Positions 9,461 through 18,193 of a DNA stretch of 55,880 nt are shown one piece after another (position 1 is the stretch's first letter; each line of letters begins with the position of its first letter). Below the pieces are notes generated by a model. The model ran no database searches, was not told the DNA's origin, and worked only from the letters and a program-made list of their open reading frames with translations. The translations under genes were made by a program, and so were the position numbers. This stretch comes from Metabacillus litoralis (lineage in GTDB: Bacteria; Bacillota; Bacilli; Bacillales; Bacillaceae): contig NZ_JAIVKL010000026.1 in assembly GCF_020524045.1 (NCBI RefSeq), positions 1 to 55,880 on the forward strand, given 5' to 3'.

Positions 9461-9967
9461 ATGGTAAAAGAAGAAGTGCAACAGCTTATTAATAATTTAA
9501 TTCAAATTGAACACATTTCTACAACTTTATATTTGGCCATGTCAGCATATATGGATAGAAAGAACTTTACTGGTATGGCAAAATGGCTAAGATTACAATC
9601 TGAGGAAGAGCGTACACATATGTTAACCTTGATCGATTATTTGTCTGGAAAAGATGGGGTAGTTAAACTTAGTGAAGTACCAGCTCAGCCGAGTAATTTT
9701 GGAACACCTCTTGAGACATTCCAAAGGGTTCTTGAACACGAGCAGTTTGTTACAAATTCGTATCGACAGGCCTATGATTATATTAAACAAGTGGATCCTC
9801 AAACAACAGTAATCGTTCAAGATTTTTTAAGAGAACAAATTGATGAAGAAGCACAATCACTAACCATTGTAGAACGATTGAAATTAGCAGAAAATAATCC
9901 ATCAGCATTATTGCTTGTAGACCAAGAGCTTGGTCAAAGGCAAAATGGTACAGTTGCTGCAGGGTAA
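9461..9967 (+). CDS. Ferritin-like iron storage protein
   Basis: A 168-residue four-helix ferritin. The ferroxidase ligands fall at canonical FtnA positions: E17, E50, H53 and E94, with Q126 and E129/E130 in the motif REQIDEE. It should oxidise and store iron in a 24-subunit shell in the cytoplasm. I chose the ATG at 9461 because GGGAGTGG lies just upstream. A TTG at 9446 would add five residues without a binding site. It is monocistronic, between the glmS terminator and a converging alpha-galactosidase. Confidence 0.9.
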   Translation: MVKEEVQQLINNLIQIEHISTTLYLAMSAYMDRKNFTGMAKWLRLQSEEERTHMLTLIDYLSGKDGVVKLSEVPAQPSNFGTPLETFQRVLEHEQFVTNSYRQAYDYIKQVDPQTTVIVQDFLREQIDEEAQSLTIVERLKLAENNPSALLLVDQELGQRQNGTVAAG

Positions 9968-10060
9968 TGTTTACTCTTAGTCAAATAGATAGTCTCTAAA
10001 AAGATGCGATCTTAATAAGAAGAGAATAATTATTTTAAGATGACAAATATTTTAGCGAAA

Positions 10061-10100
10061 AAAGAAAAGTCTCCTACTCGAAAAATAAGTAGGAGACTTT
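10061..10100. terminator. Shared terminator between ferritin and alpha-galactosidase genes
   Basis: A 12-bp stem AAGTCTCCTACT/AGTAGGAGACTT (10067-10078 with 10088-10099). The T-rich tail is better on the minus strand, so it mainly serves the alpha-galactosidase, but it can stop both converging transcripts. Confidence 0.8.
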
Positions 10101-10124
10101 AACTATCCATTCAAACTTAGTCAT

Positions 10125-12359
10125 TTATCTTTTGTGTTCTTCCAAAACAAATATTCTAGCAGAATAATCATGAGGATGTTCTCTTGACCAATATTCAGAA
10201 GCGCGATCTGTGTAATCTTCTGCTAAGATTATTCCAATATTCATTAATTCATCACCATAATGAGTTGTTTCACTTTTATTAATGGTGTAGAGCTTATTAG
10301 GATCTAGGCCTTGTAATTTCACTCTTGAATACTTATCGTTAGGTTTAGCTAGTACTTTATAGTAACCAACAATCGCTTCTGATTGATCTGTAGAAACGAC
10401 CATCCATGATGTTTCATTTGATTCAAAAGGATTTTGCATTCTAAAAAATGTACCATTGTGAATTAACTCTCTTTTTTCTTTAAAAAAGAATACCTGTTGT
10501 TTTACAGCTGACTTTTCTGCATCAGACAATTGTGTAACGTCTAATTCATAACCGAATGTACCAAAGTAAGCAACATTTGCTCTCGTCTCAAGCGGTGTCA
10601 TTCGACCAACTTGATGATTAGGTACTGCTGAAACATGACTGCCAATTGAGCTAAGTGGATATACCATTGATGCACCATACTGAATTTTCAATCTCTCAAC
10701 AGCATCTGTGTTATCACTGGCCCAAGTTTGGGGTGCGTAAAACAACATTCCTGGATCAAAGCGTGCACCACCACCTGCACATGATTCGAAAAGAATGTCA
10801 GGATATTTGGCAATGAGTCTTTCGTATAGATCATAGACCCCTAATATATAGCGGTGAAATACTTCACCTTGTTGATCAATCTCTAATTTTTGAGAATATG
10901 CCTCAGTGATGTATCGATTCATATCCCACTTAATATAGGAAATTTTTGATTTACCAATGATGTTATCCATTAGCATAAAAATATGATCAACAACTTCTTT
11001 TCTAGAAAAATCTAAAACAAATTGATTTCTCCCATGTGATGCACGTCTGTTAGGGGAGGAGATGATCCAATCAGGATGTTCATCAAATAACTTTGTTCCT
11101 TTACTAACCATTTCAGGTTCAAACCACAAACCAAATTTCATCCCGAGAGCTTCAACTTTTTCAGATAATCCGTTTATTCCGTTAGGAAGTTTCTGATCAT
11201 ATTCAAACCAGTCACCTAGAGAACTAGAATCATCGTCACGCTTTCCAAACCAACCATCATCAAGAACAAACAATTCAATTCCTAAATCTCTAGAGGATTT
11301 TACGATATTAAGGATTTTTTCTTCATCAAAATTGAAGTAAGTTGCTTCCCAATTATTAATTAAAATAGGACGAATTTGATCACGCCATTTCCCTCTAGCT
11401 AAACGCTTACGATATAAATCGTGATATGTTTGGCTTAATCCATTTAAACCATTCTCTGAATATACCATCACACATTCAGGAGTTTGAAAGGTTTCTTGTG
11501 GTGTTAATTTCCATGTGAATTGAAACGGATTAATCCCCATCATGACTCGACTAATACCGTATGTATCTACTTCAACCTGCCCTATGAAATTGCCACTATA
11601 AACTAAGCTAAAACCAATGGCTTCTCCAGAATGTTCATTTGCATCAAATCGTTTTAGAGCTAGAAATGGATTGTGAACATGACTACTTGCACCTCTAGTG
11701 CTATAGATTGATTGAACACCTTTAGATAATTTCTGTGTGTCCATATGTGTTTCACGAGCCCAAGCACCATTAAGGTGAACCATTTCATATTGATCGTCTG
11801 GTAAATCAATACTAGTGCTCATAGCGTTATTGATATAAACAGCATCATCATTTTCATTAATAAATCGTGCATTTCTAGTAATAACATTTCGATCTGCATA
11901 AATGGTATAACTTAAAATCAATTTTGTTTTAATTATCGTGTCATATAAAGTGATTTCAAGTGTGTCAGCTTCCTCAAGATCTTCTACATATGTAGCAGGA
12001 AGGTTTTCAAGCTGAGATTTGCCTTTGAAAATTTTGTAGCTTTCATATTGGAAGTCTGTGATGTGACTACCTAAGTTATTTTTAATCATATGAGCAGGAT
12101 ACCTAAAATCTGTTGATCCATAACTAGGATATTCTTGTTTAATATGTTCTAAAGATGATGTGTGGTCATTTTCAAACATATTACTCGAAGGACGCACGTC
12201 CCTTTCGATTAAATGGTGAAATGAGTGTCGGTGGTTTATTTTTTTTCCATAATATAAATGCTCTAAATAGTTGCTTTTTTCTAACACTCTGAATAGATAG
12301 CTAATATTTTCATTAAACAAATGAAATTCCATCGTTTCCCTATTAAATTTTATTGGCAT
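10125..12359 (-). CDS. Alpha-galactosidase, glycoside hydrolase family 36
   Basis: A 744-residue cytoplasmic enzyme with no signal peptide. It removes alpha-1,6-galactose from melibiose, raffinose and stachyose. An N-terminal beta-sandwich domain (about 1-330) precedes the catalytic barrel. Nucleophile D479 lies in YIKWDMNR and acid/base D549 in WASDNTDA; DDGWFGKRDDD (367-377) and CAGGGARFDPG support subsite binding. These match Geobacillus AgaA/AgaB to within one position. The ATG is 7 bases after GAGGTG. It is divergent from a sugar-binding lipoprotein, so a joint role in galactoside use is likely. I found no convincing promoter or cre for it. Confidence 0.95.
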   Translation of the reverse strand: MPIKFNRETMEFHLFNENISYLFRVLEKSNYLEHLYYGKKINHRHSFHHLIERDVRPSSNMFENDHTSSLEHIKQEYPSYGSTDFRYPAHMIKNNLGSHITDFQYESYKIFKGKSQLENLPATYVEDLEEADTLEITLYDTIIKTKLILSYTIYADRNVITRNARFINENDDAVYINNAMSTSIDLPDDQYEMVHLNGAWARETHMDTQKLSKGVQSIYSTRGASSHVHNPFLALKRFDANEHSGEAIGFSLVYSGNFIGQVEVDTYGISRVMMGINPFQFTWKLTPQETFQTPECVMVYSENGLNGLSQTYHDLYRKRLARGKWRDQIRPILINNWEATYFNFDEEKILNIVKSSRDLGIELFVLDDGWFGKRDDDSSSLGDWFEYDQKLPNGINGLSEKVEALGMKFGLWFEPEMVSKGTKLFDEHPDWIISSPNRRASHGRNQFVLDFSRKEVVDHIFMLMDNIIGKSKISYIKWDMNRYITEAYSQKLEIDQQGEVFHRYILGVYDLYERLIAKYPDILFESCAGGGARFDPGMLFYAPQTWASDNTDAVERLKIQYGASMVYPLSSIGSHVSAVPNHQVGRMTPLETRANVAYFGTFGYELDVTQLSDAEKSAVKQQVFFFKEKRELIHNGTFFRMQNPFESNETSWMVVSTDQSEAIVGYYKVLAKPNDKYSRVKLQGLDPNKLYTINKSETTHYGDELMNIGIILAEDYTDRASEYWSREHPHDYSARIFVLEEHKR

Positions 12360-12910
12360 GAAGATTCACCTCTATAATTAAGATTTTGTTCTAGTAAAAC
12401 ATATTGCTGTTAAAACGATACAAGAATACATTTACGAGGAAAGAAACGTGTAGAATCATTCTTCCTATGGATCTTGCATTAATGAGATTCGCTCCGACCA
12501 ATCAACCACCAATATTGTGTGAAGAATCAACATCAAGCTTCAATAACGTCTAAATGTTTTCCGATTTTGAAAGCTCTAAAGTAAAATCCTAACCGTTTGT
12601 GAGTTTAATAAACTTTAATTAGTTCAGAGTTATAGATGTCTTTTGATAAAGTTATCGAATAGGTAATATTACTTTTTTAGATTATAGCATGTTTGTAAAA
12701 ACGTATGTTATTTAATTCAAAAAAAGAAAAAAATAGTGAAAATGTTCAATTATATGAAGATAATATCGAAATGAAAATGTATTTTCCAATTTTTATAGAA
12801 AACAAACATAAAAAAGGAAAGTAAATGATCTTTCTTAACAAAAAGTAAGGGGATTATATGAATGGGTTAGAAAAAGAAAAGGGTAATTAAAAATAATATT
12901 CCAAATATTG
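12360..12910. other. Intergenic region with no supported feature
   Basis: This AT-rich stretch separates the divergent alpha-galactosidase and binding-protein genes. Apart from the alpha-galactosidase ribosome binding site I see no ORF longer than ten codons with a binding site, no RNA motif I know, and no strong promoter on the minus strand. Confidence 0.6.
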
Positions 12911-12939
12911 TTGACAAGTAAGCGTTATCATCTTACAAT
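12911..12939 (+). promoter_or_regulatory. Sigma-A promoter of the sugar-binding lipoprotein gene
   Basis: TTGACA, exactly 17 bases, then TACAAT, 49 bases before the start codon. It is among the best promoters in the window. Confidence 0.85.
12917..12930 (+). promoter_or_regulatory. Catabolite-responsive element (cre) inside the promoter spacer
   Basis: AGTAAGCGTTATCA matches the Bacillus cre consensus TGWAARCGYTWNCW at 13 of 14 positions. It fills the spacer between -35 and -10. CcpA bound here would block RNA polymerase, so the gene should be shut off by glucose. Confidence 0.7.
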
Positions 12940-12987
12940 GGGTTTGTAAGCTACACGATAACTTAACAGTAATAAGGGGGAAGTTAA

Positions 12988-14343
12988 ATGAAAAGACAGA
13001 GATTATTAAGTCTACTTATGGTTGTGGTTCTAGTTGTTCTTGCTGCTCTTACGGGTTGTTCTTCTAAAACAGAAAAAGAAACAACTGATAATGGTTCAAC
13101 TAATAATGAAGCGAATACTAGTTGGAAAGATAAAGATCCAGAAGAAATTGAAGGGGAAATCACGTTCATTTCTCAAAGAACAGATATCGTTGACACAGTT
13201 TTCCCTGAATATGAAAAAGAATTTCAGAAGAAATATCCGAACGTAGAAGTGAATTTTGAAGCGTTAACTGATTATGGTGGTCAAATTACACCACGTATGA
13301 ATACAGAAGATTATGGTGATGTTTTATTACTTCCAACTCAAGTTCCAATCGAAGATCTTCCAAATTTCTTTGAGCCACTTGGAAAACTTGATGAAATGGG
13401 TCCAAAATACATGGGTGTAGAAGAGAGAGCGGTTGATGGTACTGTTTATGGTATTCCGATTGCTGTTACTTACACAGGTGTTGTTTATAACAAAAAAGTA
13501 TATGAAGAAGCTGGTGTAACAGAAACACCAAGAACAATGGATGAATTTATAGCAGCATTAGAAAAAATTAAAGAAAATACAGATGCAGTGCCATTGTACT
13601 CAAACTATGCAGCTGGATGGCCGTTAACTCAGTGGGAAGGCGCATTTACTACTGTAGCTGGAGATCCTGCGTATTACAATCAAACAATGGTGAATGAAAA
13701 AGATCCTTTCGTTGAAGGAAAACCTCAATATGAATTATGGAATCTTATGTATGATGTAGCGAACAAAGATTTAATTGAAGCTGATCCATTAACAACGGAT
13801 TGGGAGTCTTCAAAAGCAATGATGGGTAAAGGTGAAATTGCGACGATGGTATTAGGATCATGGGCAATTGATCAAATCAAAGGCGTTGCTGAAAATCCAG
13901 ATGACATTGGTTATATGCCATTCCCAACAAATGCAGATAAAGTGATTTTTCCATTAGGTGCTGACTTCCAAATGGGTGTGAACAAAAACAGTGACAATAA
14001 AGATGCGGCTTTAGCTTGGGTTGACTGGTTTATCCATGATTCAGGTTATTCAGTAGAACAAGCTGGTGGTATTAGTGCTGCAAAAGACGTTCCACTACCA
14101 GAAGATCTAAAGAAATACGAAGAACAAGGTGTGACATTTGAATTGTTAACTCCTGCTAAAGAAGGTCAAGAAGGATTACTTGATAAAATCGACAAAGAAG
14201 CAGAAGTTGGTTTATGGTTAGAAGATACTCCTAAGAGAATCGTAGAAGCTGCAATTGGAAATCGTGATGAATCATTTGAGGATATCATGAAGGAAATCAA
14301 TGCAGAATGGAATGAAGCTTACGATAAAATTGTAGGTGAGTAA
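12988..14343 (+). CDS. Sugar ABC transporter substrate-binding lipoprotein
   Basis: A 451-residue extracellular solute-binding protein of the carbohydrate (CUT1) type. The signal peptide ends in lipobox LTGC with lipidated C24, followed by a Ser/Thr/Asn-rich linker. The body shows the usual two-lobed pattern (DVLLLPTQVPIEDL, GIPIAVTYTGVVYNKKVY, GKGEIATMVLGSWAIDQI). The ligand is probably an oligosaccharide, from its neighbours. Oddly, no permease or ATPase gene is next to it: it stands alone between its own promoter and terminator, so it must work with a transporter encoded elsewhere. Confidence 0.88.
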   Translation: MKRQRLLSLLMVVVLVVLAALTGCSSKTEKETTDNGSTNNEANTSWKDKDPEEIEGEITFISQRTDIVDTVFPEYEKEFQKKYPNVEVNFEALTDYGGQITPRMNTEDYGDVLLLPTQVPIEDLPNFFEPLGKLDEMGPKYMGVEERAVDGTVYGIPIAVTYTGVVYNKKVYEEAGVTETPRTMDEFIAALEKIKENTDAVPLYSNYAAGWPLTQWEGAFTTVAGDPAYYNQTMVNEKDPFVEGKPQYELWNLMYDVANKDLIEADPLTTDWESSKAMMGKGEIATMVLGSWAIDQIKGVAENPDDIGYMPFPTNADKVIFPLGADFQMGVNKNSDNKDAALAWVDWFIHDSGYSVEQAGGISAAKDVPLPEDLKKYEEQGVTFELLTPAKEGQEGLLDKIDKEAEVGLWLEDTPKRIVEAAIGNRDESFEDIMKEINAEWNEAYDKIVGE

Positions 14344-14355
14344 ATAGACTTTGAA

Positions 14356-14395
14356 ACAAGAAAAGTGCAGAACTTTGCGCTTTTCTTGTTTTTTA
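14356..14395 (+). terminator. Terminator after the sugar-binding lipoprotein
   Basis: A 13-bp stem (14356-14368 with 14377-14389, one G-T pair) followed by T-run 14390-14394. Confidence 0.9.
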
Positions 14396-14534
14396 TTGGT
14401 TGTTCTCACTAATTTTAAGTTTCTTCCATACCAATAAAAATCAATAATTCAATGACGATAAGAAGTAGTAAGAATGTTATAGGTTTTAAATTAAATATAT
14501 CTTTAGTGGACCCAAAAAAAATACTAGGAGGAAA

Positions 14535-15497
14535 ATGATGAATATTGATATGCCTTTATCACAATTAAAGGAATATATGGGGAGTAGCCCTAAACCAACT
14601 GATTTTGATCAATATTGGGAAAGAGGTCTAAATGAGCTTGGTCAACGATCTTTAGATTATGAATTAGTACCAGCTGATCTTCAAACAAACGAGGTAGAAT
14701 GTTTTCACTTGTATTTTAAAGGAGTTGGAGGAGCAAAGGTTCATTGTAAGTTAGTTAGACCAAAGAAGATGAATGGTAGCGGTCCAGGAGTTGTTATGTT
14801 TCATGGATATTCAGTAGATAGTGGAGATTGGCTTGATAAAATTGCATATGCATCACATGGCTTTACAGTTTTAGCGTTAGATTGCAGAGGGCAAGGTGGT
14901 TTGTCTGAAGATAACTTAGTTGTTAAAGGAAATACACTTCGTGGACATATAATTAGAGGCCTAGATGATCCAAATAGTGATTCTTTATACTATCGACAAG
15001 TTTTTCTAGATACTGTTCAAACAGTGAAAGTCCTTATGTCTATGGATGGTGTTGATCCAGATAGAATTGGTGCTTTCGGTATCTCTCAAGGAGGGGCATT
15101 GGCGACAGTATGTGCTGCACTAGAGCCAAGGATCAAAAACTTAGTAGCGATTTATCCGTTTTTATCTGATTACAAAAGAGTATGGGATATGGATATGAAC
15201 AATTCGGCATATGCCGAAATAGCCGAATATTTTCGTCATTTTGATCCTCACCATGAACGAGAAGAAGAAATATTTACGAAGCTAGGATATATAGATATTC
15301 AAAATTTCGCTGACCGAATTAAAGCTAAAACTTTATGGGTTACAGGGATGATTGATGAAATCTGCCCACCTTCTTCACAGTTTGCAGCATATAACAAAAT
15401 CACCTCAGAAAAAGAGATGCTGCTATATCATGAGTTTGGACATGAATTTTTACCACATCTTTCAGATAAAGCGTTTAAAAGGTTTTTAACTTTATAA
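14535..15497 (+). CDS. Acetyl ester hydrolase, CE7 family (acetylxylan esterase / cephalosporin-C deacetylase)
   Basis: A 320-residue alpha/beta hydrolase. The CE7 signature is complete: RGQ at 118-120, nucleophile S184 in GISQGG, D274 and H303 in the HE-type end. No signal peptide is seen, so it acts in the cytoplasm, removing acetyl groups from short imported sugars. Either of two adjacent ATGs after AGGAGG could be the start. It follows the binding-protein terminator and precedes a GH1 glycosidase by 157 bases, fitting a small oligosaccharide-use group. Confidence 0.9.
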   Translation: MMNIDMPLSQLKEYMGSSPKPTDFDQYWERGLNELGQRSLDYELVPADLQTNEVECFHLYFKGVGGAKVHCKLVRPKKMNGSGPGVVMFHGYSVDSGDWLDKIAYASHGFTVLALDCRGQGGLSEDNLVVKGNTLRGHIIRGLDDPNSDSLYYRQVFLDTVQTVKVLMSMDGVDPDRIGAFGISQGGALATVCAALEPRIKNLVAIYPFLSDYKRVWDMDMNNSAYAEIAEYFRHFDPHHEREEEIFTKLGYIDIQNFADRIKAKTLWVTGMIDEICPPSSQFAAYNKITSEKEMLLYHEFGHEFLPHLSDKAFKRFLTL

Positions 15498-15654
15498 AAA
15501 CTTAGAATGGATCTAGAAACAGATGAAAAGTAAATAGGATACTCTACGAAAAATGAGTGTCAAAGATCAGGTGGAATCTTTAAAGAAGCTTTTGACTTCG
15601 TGAATGAAAGTCGATAAACGAGTTAACCAAACTAAAATAGTGGAGGATTTACAT

Positions 15655-16998
15655 ATGGCGATAATACAATTTCCAAAAGATATGAAATGGGGATCTGCAA
15701 CGGCATCATATCAAATTGAAGGTGCTGCTTTTAAAGATGGTCGTGGGCTGTCGATATGGGATACATTTTCACATACTCCAGGAAAAGTAGTTGGAGGAGA
15801 CAATGGGGACGTTGCCTGTGACAGTTATCATCGTTATGAAGAAGATATAGAAATAATGAAAGACTTAGGAATTGATATGTACCGCTTTTCAGTTTCCTGG
15901 CCACGAATTTTCCCGAATGGAACAGGTGAAATAAATCCAAAGGGTTTAGCGTATTATCATGATCTAGTTGATAAGTTAATTGAAAGTGGTATTGAACCAA
16001 TGTGTACTTTGTATCACTGGGATTTACCACAAGCACTGCAGGATGAAGGTGGTTGGGATAATCGTGAAACAATTGATGCTTTTGTCAATTATGCAGAAAC
16101 CATGTTCAACGAATTTAAAGGGAAAATAAAGTATTGGATTACATTGAATGAACCATGGTGTATTTCATTTCTTTCAAATTATATAGGTGCACATGCTCCA
16201 GGATATACAGATTTACAATTAGCAACACAAATCTCTCATCATTTATTAGTTGCACATGGGAAAACAGTTAAGAAATTTAGAGAATTAGACATTGAGGGAG
16301 AGATAGGTTTTGCACCAAACACAACATGGTTAGAGCCTTATTCAAATAAACAAGAAGATATCGATGCATGTCGTAGAGAGAATGCTTACTTTATAGAATG
16401 GTTTATGGACCCTGTTTTTAAAGGAGAATATCCTCAGTTTATGGTAGATTGGTTTAAGAAAAAGGGTGTTGAATTGAACATAGAAGATGGTGATCTTGAA
16501 GCTATTCATCAGCCAATTGATTTCTTAGGAATAAACTATTATACAGGTCATGTAGCACGTTATAAAGAAGATGAAGGTTTATTTGATTGGGAATATGTTG
16601 AGATGGGATATGAGCGTACAGATATCGATTGGCCGGTATATCCAGAGGGCTTTTATAAAGTTTTAACATATATTAACGATCGTTATGGCAATGTTCCAAT
16701 ATATATTACTGAAAATGGATCATGTTATAATGATGAACCAGTTGATGGAAGAGTAAAGGATGCAGCTCGAACGAAATATTTAAAACAACATTTAACGGCA
16801 TTAAGCAGAAGTATTGATGCAGGTGTAAATATTAAAGGCTATCTTACATGGTCACTTCTCGATAACTTTGAATGGGCAGAAGGATATAGTAAGAGATTTG
16901 GTATTGTATATGTTGACTATATAACACAAAAGCGGACGAAAAAAGACAGCTTCTATTGGTATAAACAAACAATTGCTAACAAATGGTTTGAATTCTAA
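15655..16998 (+). CDS. Beta-glucosidase, glycoside hydrolase family 1
   Basis: A 447-residue family GH1 enzyme, the family's usual length. Acid/base E166 is in TLNEP and nucleophile E353 in YITENG; the N-terminal FPKDMKWGSATASYQIEG and the sugar-binding LLDNFEWAEG near 401-410 are typical. Lacking the phosphate-binding features of 6-phospho-beta-glucosidases as far as I can tell, it probably acts on free beta-glucosides or galactosides. The start is ATG 15655, 8 bases after GGAGG; an in-frame ATG 51 bases upstream has no binding site. Confidence 0.93.
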   Translation: MAIIQFPKDMKWGSATASYQIEGAAFKDGRGLSIWDTFSHTPGKVVGGDNGDVACDSYHRYEEDIEIMKDLGIDMYRFSVSWPRIFPNGTGEINPKGLAYYHDLVDKLIESGIEPMCTLYHWDLPQALQDEGGWDNRETIDAFVNYAETMFNEFKGKIKYWITLNEPWCISFLSNYIGAHAPGYTDLQLATQISHHLLVAHGKTVKKFRELDIEGEIGFAPNTTWLEPYSNKQEDIDACRRENAYFIEWFMDPVFKGEYPQFMVDWFKKKGVELNIEDGDLEAIHQPIDFLGINYYTGHVARYKEDEGLFDWEYVEMGYERTDIDWPVYPEGFYKVLTYINDRYGNVPIYITENGSCYNDEPVDGRVKDAARTKYLKQHLTALSRSIDAGVNIKGYLTWSLLDNFEWAEGYSKRFGIVYVDYITQKRTKKDSFYWYKQTIANKWFEF

Positions 16999-17008
16999 GA
17001 TGTTTTTA

Positions 17009-17055
17009 GGGGTCTGTTCCTCGGCGTATTAAAGTGCTGCTGAGGAACAGATCCT
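17009..17055. terminator. Bidirectional terminator between GH1 and peroxidase genes
   Basis: A long stem, GGTCTGTTCCTC with GAGGAACAGATCC, around a loop that itself can extend GGC/GCT. It lies between two converging genes, with T-rich flanks on both strands. Confidence 0.75.
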
Positions 17056-17063
17056 CATTTATT

Positions 17064-17627
17064 TTAGACCGTAACCGTTTCTAATAATTTTTCAATATCT
17101 TGTTCCATATCGATTGGATCTGTTGTACATTCAAACCTTTGAATCACTTCACCATTAGGATCAATAAGGAATTTTGTGAAATTCCATTTGATTGAATGAT
17201 CATCTGTTAAATATTCAGGGTGTTTTTCGTTTAGTAAAGGTATTAAGATTTTTGCGACAGGGTGAAATTTATTAAATCCTTGGAATGCTTTTTGTTGTGA
17301 AAGATAATCAAATAATGGATGAACGTTTTCATCACGGACATTTGTTTTCTGGAATAATGGAAAGTTAACTCCATAATTTAATAGACAGTTCGCTTGAATT
17401 TGTTCGTTCTCGTCAGGCTCTTGATGATCGAATTGATTACAAGGAAATCCTAATATAACAAATCCTTTATCTTTATATCGATCATATAGTTTTTGTAAGT
17501 CTTCGTATTGGTAGGTAAATCCACAGCGCCCAGCTGTGTTAACAATTAATAACACTTTACCTTTATAATCTTCTAATGATTTTTCCTGTCCATTCATTGC
17601 AACAGCTGAAAAATTATGTACATTCAT
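17064..17627 (-). CDS. Glutathione peroxidase family protein
   Basis: A 187-residue thiol peroxidase of the BsaA/Gpo family, reducing hydroperoxides. C35 is in NTAGRCGFT, Q65 in FPCNQF, and W148-N149 in IKWNFTKFLID, forming the catalytic tetrad. Bacilli lack glutathione, so thioredoxin is the likely reductant, and a thioredoxin-like gene lies 2.4 kb away. It is about 25 residues longer than typical 160-residue bacterial forms because of an insert at about 112-143. Start ATG follows GGGGGAAA. Confidence 0.93.
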   Translation of the reverse strand: MNVHNFSAVAMNGQEKSLEDYKGKVLLIVNTAGRCGFTYQYEDLQKLYDRYKDKGFVILGFPCNQFDHQEPDENEQIQANCLLNYGVNFPLFQKTNVRDENVHPLFDYLSQQKAFQGFNKFHPVAKILIPLLNEKHPEYLTDDHSIKWNFTKFLIDPNGEVIQRFECTTDPIDMEQDIEKLLETVTV

Positions 17628-17685
17628 TTATATTTCCCCCAGTGAGTTTAGTTCTTTTGTAATAGGTCTTTAATCATGTAAAGGT

Positions 17686-17715
17686 ATTATACATAGAGTA
17701 ATGAAATAAAAGCAA
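17686..17715 (-). promoter_or_regulatory. Probable sigma-A promoter of the peroxidase gene
   Basis: On the minus strand TTGCTT, 18 bases, TATAAT, placed 59 bases before the start codon. Confidence 0.5.
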
Positions 17716-17858
17716 AAGAAAATACTTACAAATGTAGATTAACGATGAAAGGAAAGGGACGGAAAAGGAATATCTTGAGTATTGTAACAAGGGGATTTGT
17801 GGCAAATCAGGTGAAATTCTATATATAAGTAGTGTAAGTGAAAGAAGTATCAAAAAAA

Positions 17859-18073
17859 GAGGCTGAGACAGAAGTGTTTAAACTAATGATAAACCCGAAT
17901 TATAAGGTGATATGTCAATTAAACATTCGCCCAATAGTTCGGGTTTTTATTTGCCGTCTTTAATAGTTTTTTTGATTTTGAATACTATTTTTAAGAACTT
18001 AGTGGAATGGAGCGGAAGACACTAGGGCACCTACTTAGAATTGAGGAAAGGCTGAGACCCCACAGGCTTGCCG
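17859..18073. repeat. 345-bp repeat, copy I, left part (split by the IS)
   Basis: Left 215 bp of a dispersed repeat whose ends are inverted (GAGGCTGrGACA and TGTCCCAGTCTC). The part 17892-17947 forms a hairpin with AACCCGAATT and AATAGTTCGGGTT arms followed by T, and may stop transcription. The other 130 bp lie at 19876-20005. Without the IS the copy is 345 bp, exactly the length of the inverted intact copy at 22472-22816. Confidence 0.85.
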
Positions 18074-18080
18074 AGTTATC

Positions 18081-18092
18081 ATGAACGAAACT
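18081..18092 (+). repeat. IS left subterminal inverted repeat
   Basis: ATGAACGAAACT, an exact inverse of 19861-19872. Seven bases (AGTTATC) separate it from the left junction. Confidence 0.88.
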
Positions 18093-18193
18093 AGCTCCTT
18101 ACTCGTAAATTCGTAGGTTACTTTGGTCATAATGTTTATGAACAGTAAACAAAAAACCAAATCAGAGCTACATTACGGAAGGAGCTAGTTATT

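Noticed and set aside
12400-12425. A cre-like sequence upstream of alpha-galactosidase (TTGTATCGTTTTAACA on the minus strand)
   Set aside because: Spacing around the central CG is off by one base and key positions mismatch, unlike the good cre at 12917.
15604-15654. Upstream ATG giving a 464-residue GH1 protein
   Set aside because: No ribosome binding site; GGAGG correctly spaced before ATG 15655 and the normal GH1 N-terminus decide for the shorter form.
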